From Sambucus nigra (Eukaryota; Streptophyta; Magnoliopsida; Dipsacales; Adoxaceae), in contig OX422221.1 in NCBI GenBank assembly GCA_949130495.1, positions 143,315,405 through 143,379,404 on the forward strand: a DNA stretch of 64,000 bases. The letters run 5' to 3'. Below, in pieces: positions 33,922 to 45,000 of this stretch. The notes under the pieces were generated by a model. The model worked only from the letters and a program-made list of their open reading frames with translations. It had not been told where the DNA came from and searched no databases. A program made the position numbers and the translations under genes. Position 1 is the first letter of the stretch; each line of letters opens with the position of its first letter.

Positions 33922-33985
33922 ATGGTCCGCGTCAGCGGTATGTATAGGCAGTTCGACCACTTATACATACCGTTGGCGCGGACCA
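33922..33985. repeat. Hairpin 1 with GC-rich dyads as stem ends
   Basis: The left arm TGGTCCGCGTCAGCGGTATG pairs with the right arm CATACCGTTGGCGCGGACCA, with two mismatches in about 24 bp, separated by a short spacer containing TTCGACC. Confidence 0.85.
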
Positions 33986-34003
33986 ACATATTAGACAAAA
34001 ATG

Positions 34004-34063
34004 CTCTACGCCAGTGGTATGTATAGGTGGTCGGACCGCCTATACATACCATTGCCGCAGACA
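34004..34063. repeat. Hairpin 2, related to hairpin 1
   Basis: TGGTATGTATAGGTGGTC and GACCGCCTATACATACCA form an almost perfect palindrome (about 34,015-34,051), with the weakened dyads ACGCCAGTGG and ATTGCCGCAG outside. Confidence 0.85.
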
Positions 34064-34534
34064 ATATTTTTTCAAATTAGTAAAATGATTATTTATAATA
34101 TAGTACAAAAAAAACAGTTTTTAACCGAAAATAAAATATGTAAATAAAAAATAAAACACTTTTTAAGAAAAGAGTTTCTTAAGTAAAATAAATTTTACGT
34201 TTTATATACAATTTTTAATAAAACAAATAGATAAGATTTTACGTTTTATAAACAGTTTTTTTTATTATTACTTATAAAAAACAATTTTTTTTATTGAAAA
34301 TATATTTTTTTTGTTTTTATCAAATGTATTTAGTTTAGTTGGAGGTGAAAAAATTGGACATTTAGATTTTATAAATTTAAAGGCACAATTGTCATTTATT
34401 ATTCAAAGGGTGTGGGGGAACATATAGAGGGTGTGGGAATATCTAATCCCATAAAAAAAATAAAAAATAAAAAAAAATAAAAAAATTGAATATTTGTTTG
34501 GTGCATGGTAATGTGTTCGGAATTTAATTACTAA

Positions 34535-34870
34535 TTGGGCCGGTTTCATAGTTGGGAACTATGTTTTTTTTATTTCTTTTAATTGGAACACTTTTTTTCA
34601 TAGTTGGGACTTTTTTTTTTTATTGGGACTGTTTTTTTTCAATGTTGAAAACTTTTCTTTTAATTGGGATTGTTTTTTCATTGTTGAGACCTTTTTTTTT
34701 TTATTGTGGACTACTGTTTTTATAGTTGACTCTTTTTTTTTAATTGTGATTGTTTTTTTTACAAATGACAATTTTTTTTCATTGTTGGATTTTTTTAAAA
34801 AAATTGGGACCGTTTTCTTTTTTAATAAGGACTTTATTTTTAATTGGTACTATTTTTTTACTTATTTGTC
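34535..34870. repeat. Degenerate T-rich minisatellite
   Basis: Recurrent TTGGGACTG / TTGTTGAGAC words separated by T runs of 7-12, roughly every 30-35 bp. The 89-codon frame at 34,623-34,892 is a translation of this repeat. Confidence 0.65.
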
Positions 34871-34902
34871 TTGCGTAGCCAAATATGACTAGTTGTGTGT
34901 GT

Positions 34903-34917
34903 GGGGGGGGGGGGGGG
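34903..34917. repeat. Homopolymer G15
   Basis: Preceded by TGTGTGTGTG; length may be subject to sequencing error. Confidence 0.85.
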
Positions 34918-35218
34918 ATGATTGTGTCAAATTTTAGTTTGAGGTAAATGCATATTTTTTAATGCCATTGACACTTGTGTGATGAAAATCAATATAGTTA
35001 TGTGCATTTGAAGTATGAGAGTAATATGCTCATTTTATTTTTTCACCATATTAATCTTGACCATCCAAACAACAAATGGTGAAAAAGTTAAAATTTTCAC
35101 CTAATGAAAACTCGACCATCCAAACGGAGAGAGTGAAAACAAAATCACCGCACTAATAATTTACCTTTTATTTTTAACACGGTGAAAAGTATTTCACCAC
35201 GAACCAAACGGGCCCTAA

Positions 35219-35485
35219 ATAATACTAGCACTACATAACTTGCTGTTAGGGCATACAGGAAAGTAAATTTCAACATACACAGTTTTGTGTAAATACTAAA
35301 AAAATCTCTGAAACAACCGAAAATCTTCTTTTAAAGTAAATTCCAACTTGCAGGATATTTGTGTAACATGAAGTACAAATCAAATCTTTGAAACAACCAA
35401 AAGGCTTCGTTTTTTTGGATTTATCTGAATAAAGTATTAGTTATTTTATACAGTTATTGCCAAGATAATAGTGGCTTTAACATGT
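35219..35485. other. Short spacer, nothing recognised
   Basis: No coding or repeat signature. Confidence 0.4.
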
Positions 35486-35932
35486 GTTCTAAAAGGGGCG
35501 TGTAAGCTTCTCTTAGGTATGTTTATTTGAAGCTTGAGAGAAACGCATCGCTTACGCTTTATTACGTCTTATTCTTAATAAAAGATTTAAAGCGCATTTT
35601 TAAAAAAAATAAAGATGCCTTAGTGAAATGATATCATCATTTAAAGAGTTTTTATTACAAGTCGGATCAATATCTCGTGCAAAACAATCAATATACATTT
35701 TATATATTGATTATGGAGCATGAATATGGGAAAGATGGCAATCAAACATACGGATATATTCTAAAAATTCAAGGTATGTATTATTTTATTATATTATTAG
35801 CCTTAGAATAATTAAAATAATAAAAAAAAGAAAAACGCATTTTTACGCCTAGGTTTCGCCTAGGCGCGCCTAGACTCCTAAGGCTTGAGGTTTGACCTCT
35901 ACGCCTCGACCACGCCTCGCGCCTTTTAGAAT
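35486..35932. mobile_element. Non-autonomous DNA element, GTTCTAAAA family, copy 1
   Basis: The ends GTTCTAAAAGG and (inverse) ATTCTAAAAGG. The right subterminal part is rich in CGCCT/AGGCG words (CGCCTAGGCGCGCC near 35,860). A second family member lies at 37,189-37,608. Confidence 0.55.
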
Positions 35933-36981
35933 CTTACTTCTAACAAAGGAATTAGTGCTAAAAATGTCGAATTTTTTCATACGTGGGCATTGTTTCAATC
36001 TTATGTCGTTTTGACAATAATATTGTTTTATTTAGTAACTAGTCTCTCGAATATTTTCTAATACATATTTAGTTTAAGTTTTTTTATTTGTTTCAAAAAG
36101 TTCCTTAACATGCCACTAGCGCGGACTTTAGGAATAAGAAAATATTAGTTAAATGGGTGTTTGAGAGACTTTTTGAAATAAAATAAAAGACTTAAACTAA
36201 ATGTTTATTAAAAAATGTTTAAGGGTTTTTTGATATTTGATCCATAGTAATATAGAGTAATTTTATTCCCACATTCCACCCCTATGAATTAGTTAATACA
36301 ATTCATTATGTGAACAAAATTTGAGTTCACCCCAACAAATTCCATCCAATAATTAATTACAAAACGCAGGGTAGTGTGAACATGTGTATATCGCAACCTG
36401 GTGTTCTCTCTCCTTTAAAAATAGGAAAACAGAGTTAAATATGTATTTTATTAACAAGGACTATTTTCTAAGCATACCTCACAATCGAATAAAGATTTGG
36501 CATTTTTTTTTATCTAATAGAGATTTGATAGTCAAAAGGTGAATATATACATTAACTTGCCTCTTAAATCTTAACAACTCGATAACATTTGGTGGTGAGA
36601 TTCCTAGCCTCCTTGATTACATTTCCAAAATATGAGAAGTCTCCTCGCGTGTCATAGGGCCTTAAGTACACTTGAACAATCGCCCAATAAGGTTTTGACC
36701 AGAATAATTTTATGGAAACACATTTTATTGACAATTTTTTGTTGAGACACTCAATGTATTAATCAATCAAAATTCATTAATTATAAATATCCATATATCA
36801 AGCAATGCATTAAAAACACGTTAACCAAAAATATGTTATATACCCATTGAATTATTCTTGAGAAAGTCATATTCCACCACAAATATGATAACTTCAACGA
36901 ATGCAAGACACTCAACATGATCATTGTCCATTTTATTAAAATTCGTTTGGACAACGCAATCCGAGAGGACCCATTTAAATC
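35933..36981. other. Spacer with one dispersed repeat unit
   Basis: Positions 36,110-36,240 repeat the 31.7-32.5 kb unit (dyad ATGCCACTAGCGCGGACT at 36,110). The rest, except the decayed RNase H tail toward 36,600, is unrecognised. Confidence 0.4.
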
Positions 36982-37183
36982 TCAAATAACGTCCCCCACA
37001 CCGATACAACCCAACTCATTAAAATCTACGTCATCTTTTTTAAACTTATAGATACCATCACTCGAATTGCGCCATCTCGCTAGGAAATCATGAATTGAAT
37101 CTAATTTCATTAATGTTAGACTAAGAAGCACGAATACGGACATTGGGTGTCGTGCATAACATGACATGAACACACTGCTACGA
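36600..37183 (-). pseudogene. Decayed RNase H-like domain (RVT_3 type)
   Basis: On the minus strand 37,173-36,982 reads KKDDVDFNELGCIGVGDVI, then a stop, DLNGSSRIALSKRILIK, and after a frameshift DNDHVECLAFVEVIIFVVEY. This ordered pattern (D---- G-G-VIRD-NG----A-S-----D----E-LA---G--FA) is that of RNase H-like domains found at the C-terminus of plant non-LTR retrotransposons and related genes. Stops and at least one frameshift make it non-functional. A LINE origin is inferred, not shown, because no adjacent RT or poly-A tail is visible. Confidence 0.45.
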
Positions 37184-37188
37184 TCAAA

Positions 37189-37608
37189 GTTCTAAAAAAC
37201 ACGGGGGGTGATTGAGGTGTGGAGGGAAAGTCTTAAGCCTTAGAACCCTAGGTGGGTCTTAGGCGTAAAAATGCGTGAAAAGGCGTTTAGGCCTTTTTAC
37301 TATATATTAATATTTTTTAACCATAACAACGCTATTAAAATACTAAAATTGTATATATCATAAAAATATGTTTGAATATTTGCAAATTAAAATACTATTT
37401 GATTATTTTGGATGAGATAATGATCCGATTTATAAAAAAAATCTTTAAAAAGAGATATTGTTTCACTAAAGCATTGTTGTTTTTAGAGAAAAAAGTGCGC
37501 CTTAAGGGTTTTACCAAGCATAAGGTGTCAAAATCTTAAGGTGGGACGTTTTTTCTAAACCTCAAGACTAGGCGTGCCTAGGTGGAGCCTAGCCTGGATT
37601 TTTAGAAC
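37189..37608. mobile_element. Non-autonomous DNA element, GTTCTAAAA family, copy 2
   Basis: The terminal inverted repeats GTTCTAAAAA and TTTTTAGAAC are flanked by AAA on both sides. The interior has TTAGGCG, AGGCGTTTAGGCC and TAGGCGTGCCTAGG words, a composition common in plant MITEs. Confidence 0.65.
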
Positions 37609-37845
37609 AAAGGCCACGACAAATCGAAATAAATTAGGACGCGAGGATACTTCAATAAATAAACATATTTTATCAATTTAGATAGAGAAACCAAAATATG
37701 AAAAAAGAAAAATAAAAATCACGTGTTTAAGTAATTAATTATAAGAATTAAATAACATCTCAAAGTAAAATATAAAACAAAGGCTTATTAAGATAATAAC
37801 TTTCATGGAAACCCGTTGTACTGCAAGAAGAGAATGCGAGCAGAG

Positions 37846-38230
37846 TGATAACGCATAAATATTGCATATTTATTCTCTTAATTTCGGTTCTTTTATGATC
37901 CCGTGCATCGTAATTAACTTGGATTTATCTCATATGTATGCTACTAACTCTCCTTGGCGAGTATTTCATGTTTTTTGAATCTCTCATGTGTTTTATAGGT
38001 ATTTCATGCAAGTTAGTGGGAGAGAGAAATCGAAACAGTGAAAGAAACCAAAGACAAGGAGTTGAAGGGTATTTTTGTAATTTTGTAGCCCGAGTCCAGA
38101 AGTGGATCAAACTAGGAAGTTGAAGAGTACAAAATTACAAGAACACTGCAAGAAACGAAACCCAATTCCGAGCTACGGTTGACGAGTTATGAGCGTTCAA
38201 AGTTGAAAAAGAAATCCAAGGAAAAAGAAA
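37846..38230 (+). mobile_element. Fragment of an Athila-like LTR
   Basis: Starts TGATAACGCATAAATATTGC and aligns by eye with the LTR at 21,917 through TATGATCCCGTGCA, GCTACTAAC, CTCATGTGTTTTATAGGTAT and GAAACAGTGAAAGAAACCA. It diverges after the equivalent of about 22,270. It is clearly older than the element at 21,917 and its right part is lost or replaced. Confidence 0.75.
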
Positions 38231-39996
38231 GAAAGCAAGCCAATACAACAAGTTAAGCCAAACCAAACTCCAAATCGGTTTCAAAATAAAACATGTTCGC
38301 CTCTGCATCTGAACCGATTCGACTCACCTGATGCATGAATTTTTTATTTAATTGCTGAAATTTCTTAGAGTTGTATTATGTTAGGACTCTTGCAAAAACG
38401 ACCATATAATGTTGTAGTTTGATGTCAGACTTCATTTTAATCAATTTTTTACCTAAGAAAAGAGGGGGAAGGAGGCAAAAACCATAGTTTTGAATTTCGG
38501 CATTAAGATTACACTTTTGTGGATTGCTTTTCAAGATTTAATACATCAAGTTTGTCTCCTCTACTTTATTCTTGTATATTCTTTTTCCTTGCATGTTTTT
38601 GTTTAATTTCTGGAATTTTAAGAACTCGATAGGTTTAGGTTTACAATGCAATGTTCATATTTACTAGATAATTCTTTGAAGAAAATTATAAAATCAAAAT
38701 AATATGACAAAAGAGCTATAGAAACATTTCCTTTGAAGGACAACATATATCAAAATAAGAAAGTATTTTAAGGTGGTTAATTAAGCAATTAAAATTTCCA
38801 CAACAAATCTACAATAGCTGCAAACATTGGAATCTGACATTTCACACATATATTATAGGATCCCGCAAGCAAATGAGCAAATTTCATATTTAATTGAACA
38901 AATTAAAATAATACCCCCACTAATATATGTGAACTTTTCTAAAACCAAAAGGATGCTCCTATTTCATTGCTTCTCAGGACGCTTCATATTTGATTGAAGA
39001 AAAATATAGTAAATACATAATCCTCAAGTTTAAGAATTTAACAACAGAACGTTAAGAAGTCCTATGCAAATATAGATTATGACATAAGAAAGAATATCAA
39101 CGTGAATAACTAGTACTAGGATAAGCCTCGAATTTAAGAAGTGTCATAGTAAATTCTGACATATGAAAGAGAGGAAGAAAGTTATTACCTATGATAGGCA
39201 CTAATTTGATGTGGTGGTGAGACTAATAATCGTTGAAGAATCTCCAGTCCAAAACACCACCAAATTAGTCAAAATTAAAGGAAAACTGAATGAGTGATGG
39301 TGAAGCAAAATTTATATACATAAATAATTTTAAATATAATTATAAGAAAAATTATAAAGATGTATACCAACCAAGTCATACAATGAAATTGCTAATTGGA
39401 TTAACAGTTTAAGAATATATATGTTCGCATTGCAATTCATATGTGATCATTTGAATAACATAGTAGATTAATGACCATGAATTCAAATACTATTTAACAT
39501 TCGCAAAGTCACTAACTTACTATGAGGACCTTCTAAGAATAAAAAGTACCCCCCTTACCCCACTCATTTAGTCCTGCCACTCATCTTCCAAAGTCTTATT
39601 TGAAAAGAAAGATTACAAACTGTAAGATAAAATATGGTCGTAATTGTTTGATAGTAAAAACATAAGCCATCTACTGATATCACAACTAGAATACTTAAAT
39701 TCAAGTCACAACTCTTAATAGCAAGAAATCAATTTCCCATACATTCAGGTTAACAATAGTAATCTTATTGTTGCGTAAAAAGTTTGCCAAGTTGCATTGA
39801 AATAAACTTATCCCCAAATGGTCAAACATTTAAAATGTGAGGACTGAAAACTATAAATAAATAGAAATCAAGGATCTCAATCAAAATTATGAATGTCAAG
39901 ATACTATGCTAAAGGAAACCTTACATTTCACTACCACAATGCCTGATCAAAATGCCCCAAAATCATCATCACTCACCAGAAACCAACATAAAAATA

Positions 39997-40001
<5 letters not shown>
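38231..40001. other. Spacer, nothing recognised
   Basis: AT-rich with no credible coding frame. AATCGGTTT and ACCGATTCG words near 38,272-38,325 could be the tail of the LTR fragment. Confidence 0.4.

Positions 40002-40041
<40 letters not shown>
40002..40041. repeat. (TA)n microsatellite
   Basis: About 20 TA units. Confidence 0.95.
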
Positions 40042-40043
<2 letters not shown>

Positions 40044-40066
40044 ATTGTTTTACATTTTGCCTCACA

Positions 40067-40417
40067 TTGAATACTTGTATACAGACTAATAAAGTTGGGA
40101 CGCTAGTTAGAATTGACCAAAAGGGTACTCTACCAGTGGTGAATGGAAATACTTCGAATAAAGAGTGGGTTAATAAGAAATTTGGTAATTGCACTCCTCT
40201 TGTTGAAGAAGAGCAACTATTGTCATCTCCCAAGAAGAATGAAGTTACTTCTTTTAATAAAACTCGGAGCATGAATATTGATAATAGTAATGGCCATAAT
40301 AATGTTGTAATTGAAATTCCCGTGCCTTATGATATCAATGGGCCTCAAGAGAATACTTTGAAGGAGTTGTCATTGATGGTTGAGGTTTTAAAACTCTTGA
40401 ACAAATTGAAGTCATGA
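40067..40417 (+). CDS. Unassigned 116-codon frame, possibly a retroelement or gene fragment
   Basis: A complex, non-repetitive, Asn/Lys/Ser-rich predicted peptide with no motif I recognise; it includes TPLVEEEQLLSSPKKNEV and ends ELSLMVEVLKLLNKLKS. About 150 bases downstream a different frame gives GSWILNIRTWTSDD, faintly like the WILDSGA-- block of copia proteases, which would make this the tail of a gag. The evidence is weak; it may equally be chance or a host-gene fragment. Confidence 0.2.
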   Translation: MNTCIQTNKVGTLVRIDQKGTLPVVNGNTSNKEWVNKKFGNCTPLVEEEQLLSSPKKNEVTSFNKTRSMNIDNSNGHNNVVIEIPVPYDINGPQENTLKELSLMVEVLKLLNKLKS

Positions 40418-42185
40418 GTGGACTTGCTCCTACGATTCTTGATGCAAAACAGAGTTAAGAAGCAAGTCAAAATATGACTAATGTTACTACTGTGCAAGTT
40501 AGTGGCACAACTAACTCTACATGACATTGAGATATATAATAATATTTTACTCATTAGTGGTAGTTGGATTTTAAATATTAGAACATGGACTTCAGATGAT
40601 CCATTTATAGGTTATTTATATTTTGTTAATCCACTTGGATTGTGAAATGATCTTTATTAATTCTCATATAGGCAATGGTTCTAGGTTGCAACAATACCAC
40701 AACAAGTACTCTAACCTGGGCCATTTCACTACTTCTGAACAATCTTAATGTACTAAAAACGGGTAAAAGAAGAATAAGATCCCATTGTTGAATTGGAAAC
40801 CATGCGTTTCTTTATTTCTAACACCTAAAGCCAAAACAATAAAAGCAAGAATATAAATTTTGAACAAATTTTTGAAAAATGAACATATCTTTACTTCAAA
40901 TTGCTGAATAGCATGAAGTAACCCGATTGGAGTTCACAAAATATTTAACATACTAATAGTCAATAACAAAGTAAAGAACTAAATGAAACAATAATTGGGT
41001 TTATCTTAACAAAATAAATTGAGGTCTCGAGTGATGATTCTACATGACAAAATGAATTAAGGTCTCAAGTGAGGAATCATTTATTTACACAACTTCCATT
41101 TCTACTCAAATTCACCATATAAATGTAGGCACGGGTCTTTTAAATAGTCAAATGAAGCCACACAAAAAGCGACATAATAAAATATACATTTTTATCTATG
41201 TTTTTGTAAGATGCACTTCATTAGAAGAACACAATACTAAATAGAAGGAAACAGGACAACAACTTTAAGTAATCCTCACAACTTGGTGACTTACAAGTGA
41301 CACAACTTGGTGACTTACAATTGACACAACTCAATCGAACTATTTATCATATAAAAAAACTCAAAATGTGTAGGCATAAGGAAGAAATGTGCTCCTAAGG
41401 ATGAAACCAAGAACAAATAATACTCGTATGTAAAGTAGTCTATATTATTGTCTGATTTAATAGGTTTATGTTACTATAAATTTTAGCGTATTATTTCTCT
41501 CGAAAGCAAATCGGGACTTACGAAAAACATTGCACTGAATGATGCGGAGTGAACTTAAATGAAAACTCACTCGTGAATAGATGATTTTCCAAGTTGCCTC
41601 AACAAAAGGAGATGGTCATACTCTAAGCAGTGTCCCACCAATTTGATAAGATTCGTGTGATACAACTACCCCAGATAAATAATTTCTACCTACAATTCAA
41701 GATGTGTCGCGATATTAGTTAACTATCTTATTTTAAAGTATTACCTACAACACCATCAACTGCAATAATTAAGTGAATTTTTTTTAAGGAGTACTTAATT
41801 AATATTTGAATGAAAAAGTTGAATAGGCACATTTAAGTTCCTGTTGAAGGAAGATTCAACACAAAATCAGGTCCAAAACCTAATGTTAAATAAGGCAACA
41901 CAAAATTAGGTCCAAATTCCTTACCATTGGACATTCATCATGCATACCCACACAAAACAAAAATCACCAACTTTATTTTCTTACTATATGCTTAATTAAA
42001 TTATTTCTTGGCCACCCAATAAAGAAAATTAGGGAAAAATAAGAATTTGATAGGTTTCTTATACAATTTAGGAAGGGTGCAAAAGATTTAGGGCACCTAG
42101 TTTTAAAACCTCTAAATCGTTAGTTGGAATTCCATTTGTAAACATCACATTATAGGACCCCCTAAGTCTATCCTTAGGTCCTTAT
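40418..42185. other. Spacer, nothing recognised
   Basis: AT-rich, without credible genes or clear element ends. The left boundary of the Tat/Ogre element probably lies in its last few hundred bases. Confidence 0.4.
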
Positions 42186-42189
42186 AACC

Positions 42190-43130
42190 TTCCCATTTCA
42201 CTACGAACCGTAGGTCATTCTTTGAGTACCGATCTCCATTAGGTTCTCTCGGGCCCGATTTGACTTCAGTCAACTCTATCAACAGAGCAAAAGCTCTCGG
42301 GATCGGTTTGACTCCAGTCAACTCTATTAACAGAGTAAAATCTCAATGAATCTTCAAAGGGCTCTAAATCCCCTTTCAAATGGTCCACCCTGTGTGCGAA
42401 TAAACATAACGGTTCGGATGAATGGACCATTTTACCATCGAAAAATCGATCTGGAGGCCATCGGGTGCTCCCGAGCTCCAATTTGATCGCAGTCAACTTC
42501 AACTTCAGAGAGAAATATTTTTTAGTCCCTTAAGGGCACTAAAATCCCTTTTCAACGATCTGCCTTGTGCATAAAATGGCATAACCGTTCGGACGAATGA
42601 TCTATTTTCCCCCAAAAATTGATCTAAAGGTTACCGGGAGCTCCCGGGCTCTATTTGAGCAAGGTAAAATCTTCAGATCGAATGATACTTAATGAATCTT
42701 TAAAGGTTCCAGAATAGCCTTTTAAACGGTCTTCCCCGTGCATGAATTGATTATACGGTATAGACGAATGACCCGTTTTACTCCAAAAGGTTACCGAGTG
42801 CTTCTGGGCCTTAGATGACAAAATTCAACTTCCTGAATCGAGTGAAGCTATTTAAAATATGAAAGTAACTTGCATAAAAATTCCAATGATCTTCCCCATG
42901 TGCGATTCTGACTTACGGTTTGGATGAACGATCCATCTTCATCTGATGATCTCCCGTCTAAAGGATCGATGAGCTCTTCCGAGTCCCATGGATCAAAAGT
43001 CAACTCCCGTACCCGGGAAAGGCCCAAATTACTCTTGAAGGTCTCTGAAGCACCTTTCTAATGGTATACCCCGTGCATGATTTGGATCAATGGATCACGT
43101 TCTATGACCATTTTTTCAAAAAATATGCAT
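42190..43130 (+). repeat. Degenerate tandem repeat, about 160-180-bp units, upstream of the Tat/Ogre gag
   Basis: Six units are anchored by variants of ACGGTTCGGATGAATGGACC (centres near 42,207, 42,412, 42,587, 42,758, 42,918 and 43,099), each preceded by CCCNGTGCATGA-like words and followed by GGGTGCTCCCGAGCTC-like words and AGTCAACTC. The first interval is longer because of an extra 48-bp duplication (42,246-42,341, CAGTCAACTCTATNAACAGA). Probably part of the LTR or 5' regulatory region of the Tat/Ogre element. Confidence 0.75.
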
Positions 43131-43237
43131 GAGACTTCCGATTAGTAGGTCTATTTCCCTGCTTATTGGTAGTGTGACTAGGGTCACCTACTGATTAGAA
43201 GGGCTAGGTCTATGACAATCGACACCGCCCCTTACCC

Positions 43238-43246
43238 TATAAATAG
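43238..43246 (+). promoter_or_regulatory. TATA box upstream of gag
   Basis: CTATAAATAGAGGG is a canonical plant TATA box, about 70 bases before the gag ATG at 43,314 and just after the tandem repeats. A normal LTR element would need R, U5 and a PBS between TATA and gag; none fits here, so a deletion or unusual organisation is likely. Confidence 0.65.
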
Positions 43247-43313
43247 AGGGCATAACCTCACTCCCAAAGCACACCTCTGATCCATCAATATCAGTGATCT
43301 CAACAACATTCTC

Positions 43314-43875
43314 TTGCAGCCTGATTTGATGACGGTTCTAGCCCAACTCACTACCAAGATTGACAACCTTCAAATTGAGGTTCATGAGATGCAACGAAAC
43401 CAGGTACCTGTTCCAGAAGATCCCGAGGTCCTCTTCCCTCGCGCTATGAGTTTGCTCGAACCTGAGCCTATTTGGGTTTGCGAGGAATATCAGCACACTC
43501 CACGTTCCCCTCCTACTAATAATCCACCACCAGAGTAGCTCCCTATGTCGAATCTTTCCCAACTAGGGGATAACCTACCCATGACCGTTGATCCAAAGGG
43601 AAAAGAGTTAAACAAGTTCAAGTAGTACCTTAAGATGTTGACCAAGAAGTTCGACCAAGTCTGAATCTCTGGGAACTACATGGATTACACCCATATATCT
43701 CGCTATCCTAAAGCAAGGCTGCCAGAAAAGTTTAAGATGCCTAATATTGAGAAGTTCGGGGGTAATGAACCCATAATTGTTCATCTCCTAAGTTACCACC
43801 GATCCATGACTCTCTTAGGTGTCTCCTAGGAAAAAATGGCCTAAATGTTAGAACAGACTTTGAAGGACAGCTCTC
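43314..43875 (+). pseudogene. gag: Tat/Ogre gag, 5' part, interrupted
   Basis: It opens with LMTVLAQLTTKIDNLQIEVH, a coiled-coil-like N-terminus, then a Pro-rich section. After stops the frame regains KFKMPNIEKFGGNEPIIVHL followed by LSYHRSMTLLGVS and MLEQTLKDSS, the early capsid region of Tat/Ogre gag (LP-KFKMP-FEKY-G---P--HL--Y---M). It is cut at 43,875 by a 12.8-kb insertion and resumes at 56,673. At least five stops precede the insertion point, and decay on both sides is similar. Confidence 0.7.
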
Positions 43876-44390
43876 TGTGACACCCCGCCCAATTAAATAT
43901 CGGGTGATAAGTCCTTTATAAAATTTATAACAGAATGTTCGGTTGGTTCATTCTTAGCATCACTCTCGAAAACTTAAATCCAATTAATTACCTAACATTT
44001 AATTGATCTAGTGTCAAAATATTTACCAATTTAATTTGAAACCAATTGATTCAATTAATTTCTGAACATTGAATTATAAACCACACACAAGAAATGAATG
44101 CTGATTAAATTAAATACTGAATAATTGAGACTGGATAAAATCTTCCAGTTCAAGTCATAAAACAAAACCAAAATAAATATTCAATCCAACAAAAAAGAAC
44201 TACAAAGGAACTGAGTACAATCCCGCTAATGAGGATGGGCGACACATGCCCGAACTACAGTATCTGAGCTAGGAACTGAATAAAATGAGAGAAGCGTCTA
44301 ATCTCAATGACCCACAACTTCCACAACAGTTGCAGCTTTACAAACCATCCAAGTATCTAGAACCGATGTCCCTGTGGCTAGGCACCTGTA

Positions 44391-44393
<3 letters not shown>

Positions 44394-44440
<47 letters not shown>
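44394..44440. repeat. (TA)n in LTR A
   Basis: 47 bp of TA; the same position in LTR B (54,083-54,173) is 91 bp long. Confidence 0.95.
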
Positions 44441-44441
<1 letters not shown>

Positions 44442-45000
44442 CAAAAGAGAGAATAAATATAAAAAACAGGTCAGAGCCCGAGGTGTAAAAATGATTTAGC
44501 AAGTATTTAAAACTGGTTCTTAAAACAAGTCTTATACGCATATTAGTTATCGAACTCTCACATGAGTTTCTCACCTCTCATCTATTGTGCACGTCTAACG
44601 TACATCTGATCTCCCCCTAGTTATACCACGCAGTCTAACTAGTCAGAAACCATACTACTACTAACTATGATCACTAATAGTATTCCCATATTGCCCATAC
44701 AATACGTTGTTCAAATAGTTTATCTCACATACTAAGTTTCATTATTCATCGTTTGAACGGTTAATCTTTTACCTACTAAGATTACTTCATTTCTCACTTC
44801 CATTTTTATCTACTAGTCTCACAAAGTAGGAAGTTACCCAAGTACACTCATACATATATATAGTCTCATCATCCCTATATATATACAATAATCCTGAATC
44901 CTTAGGTTAAGACCACTTGGTGCAATGTAATGATTATTATTATTACCAAGTGTATTAATTTCACACAGTAGAAATATTCATAAGTTCATATATATATACT

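Larger units (their letters stand above)
33443..34445. mobile_element. Nested inverted-repeat element carrying two hairpins
   Basis: The left end TAGCTATTCCTACACCCTCT and the inverse of the right end TAGATATTCCCACACCCTCT match over about 45 bp including CCCCACAC. It sits inside the PIF-type element. The centre contains two hairpins (33,922-33,985 and 34,004-34,063). No target duplication is apparent. Confidence 0.65.
33038..35215. mobile_element. PIF/Harbinger-type non-autonomous element, 2.18 kb
   Basis: The terminal inverted repeats GGGTCCGTTTGGTTCGTGGT and (inverse) GGGCCCGTTTGGTTCGTGGT extend 26 bp with one mismatch. A 3-bp TAA duplication flanks it (33,035-33,037 and 35,216-35,218), as expected for PIF/Harbinger elements. 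Sub-terminal GGTGAAA words recur at both ends. A second inverted-repeat element (33,443-34,445) appears nested inside, and a T-rich degenerate array lies at 34,535-34,870. No transposase is recognised. Confidence 0.8.

Noticed and set aside
34623..34892. 89-codon Phe-rich frame that looks like a membrane protein
   Set aside because: It is the translation of a degenerate T-rich minisatellite; hydrophobicity follows from composition.
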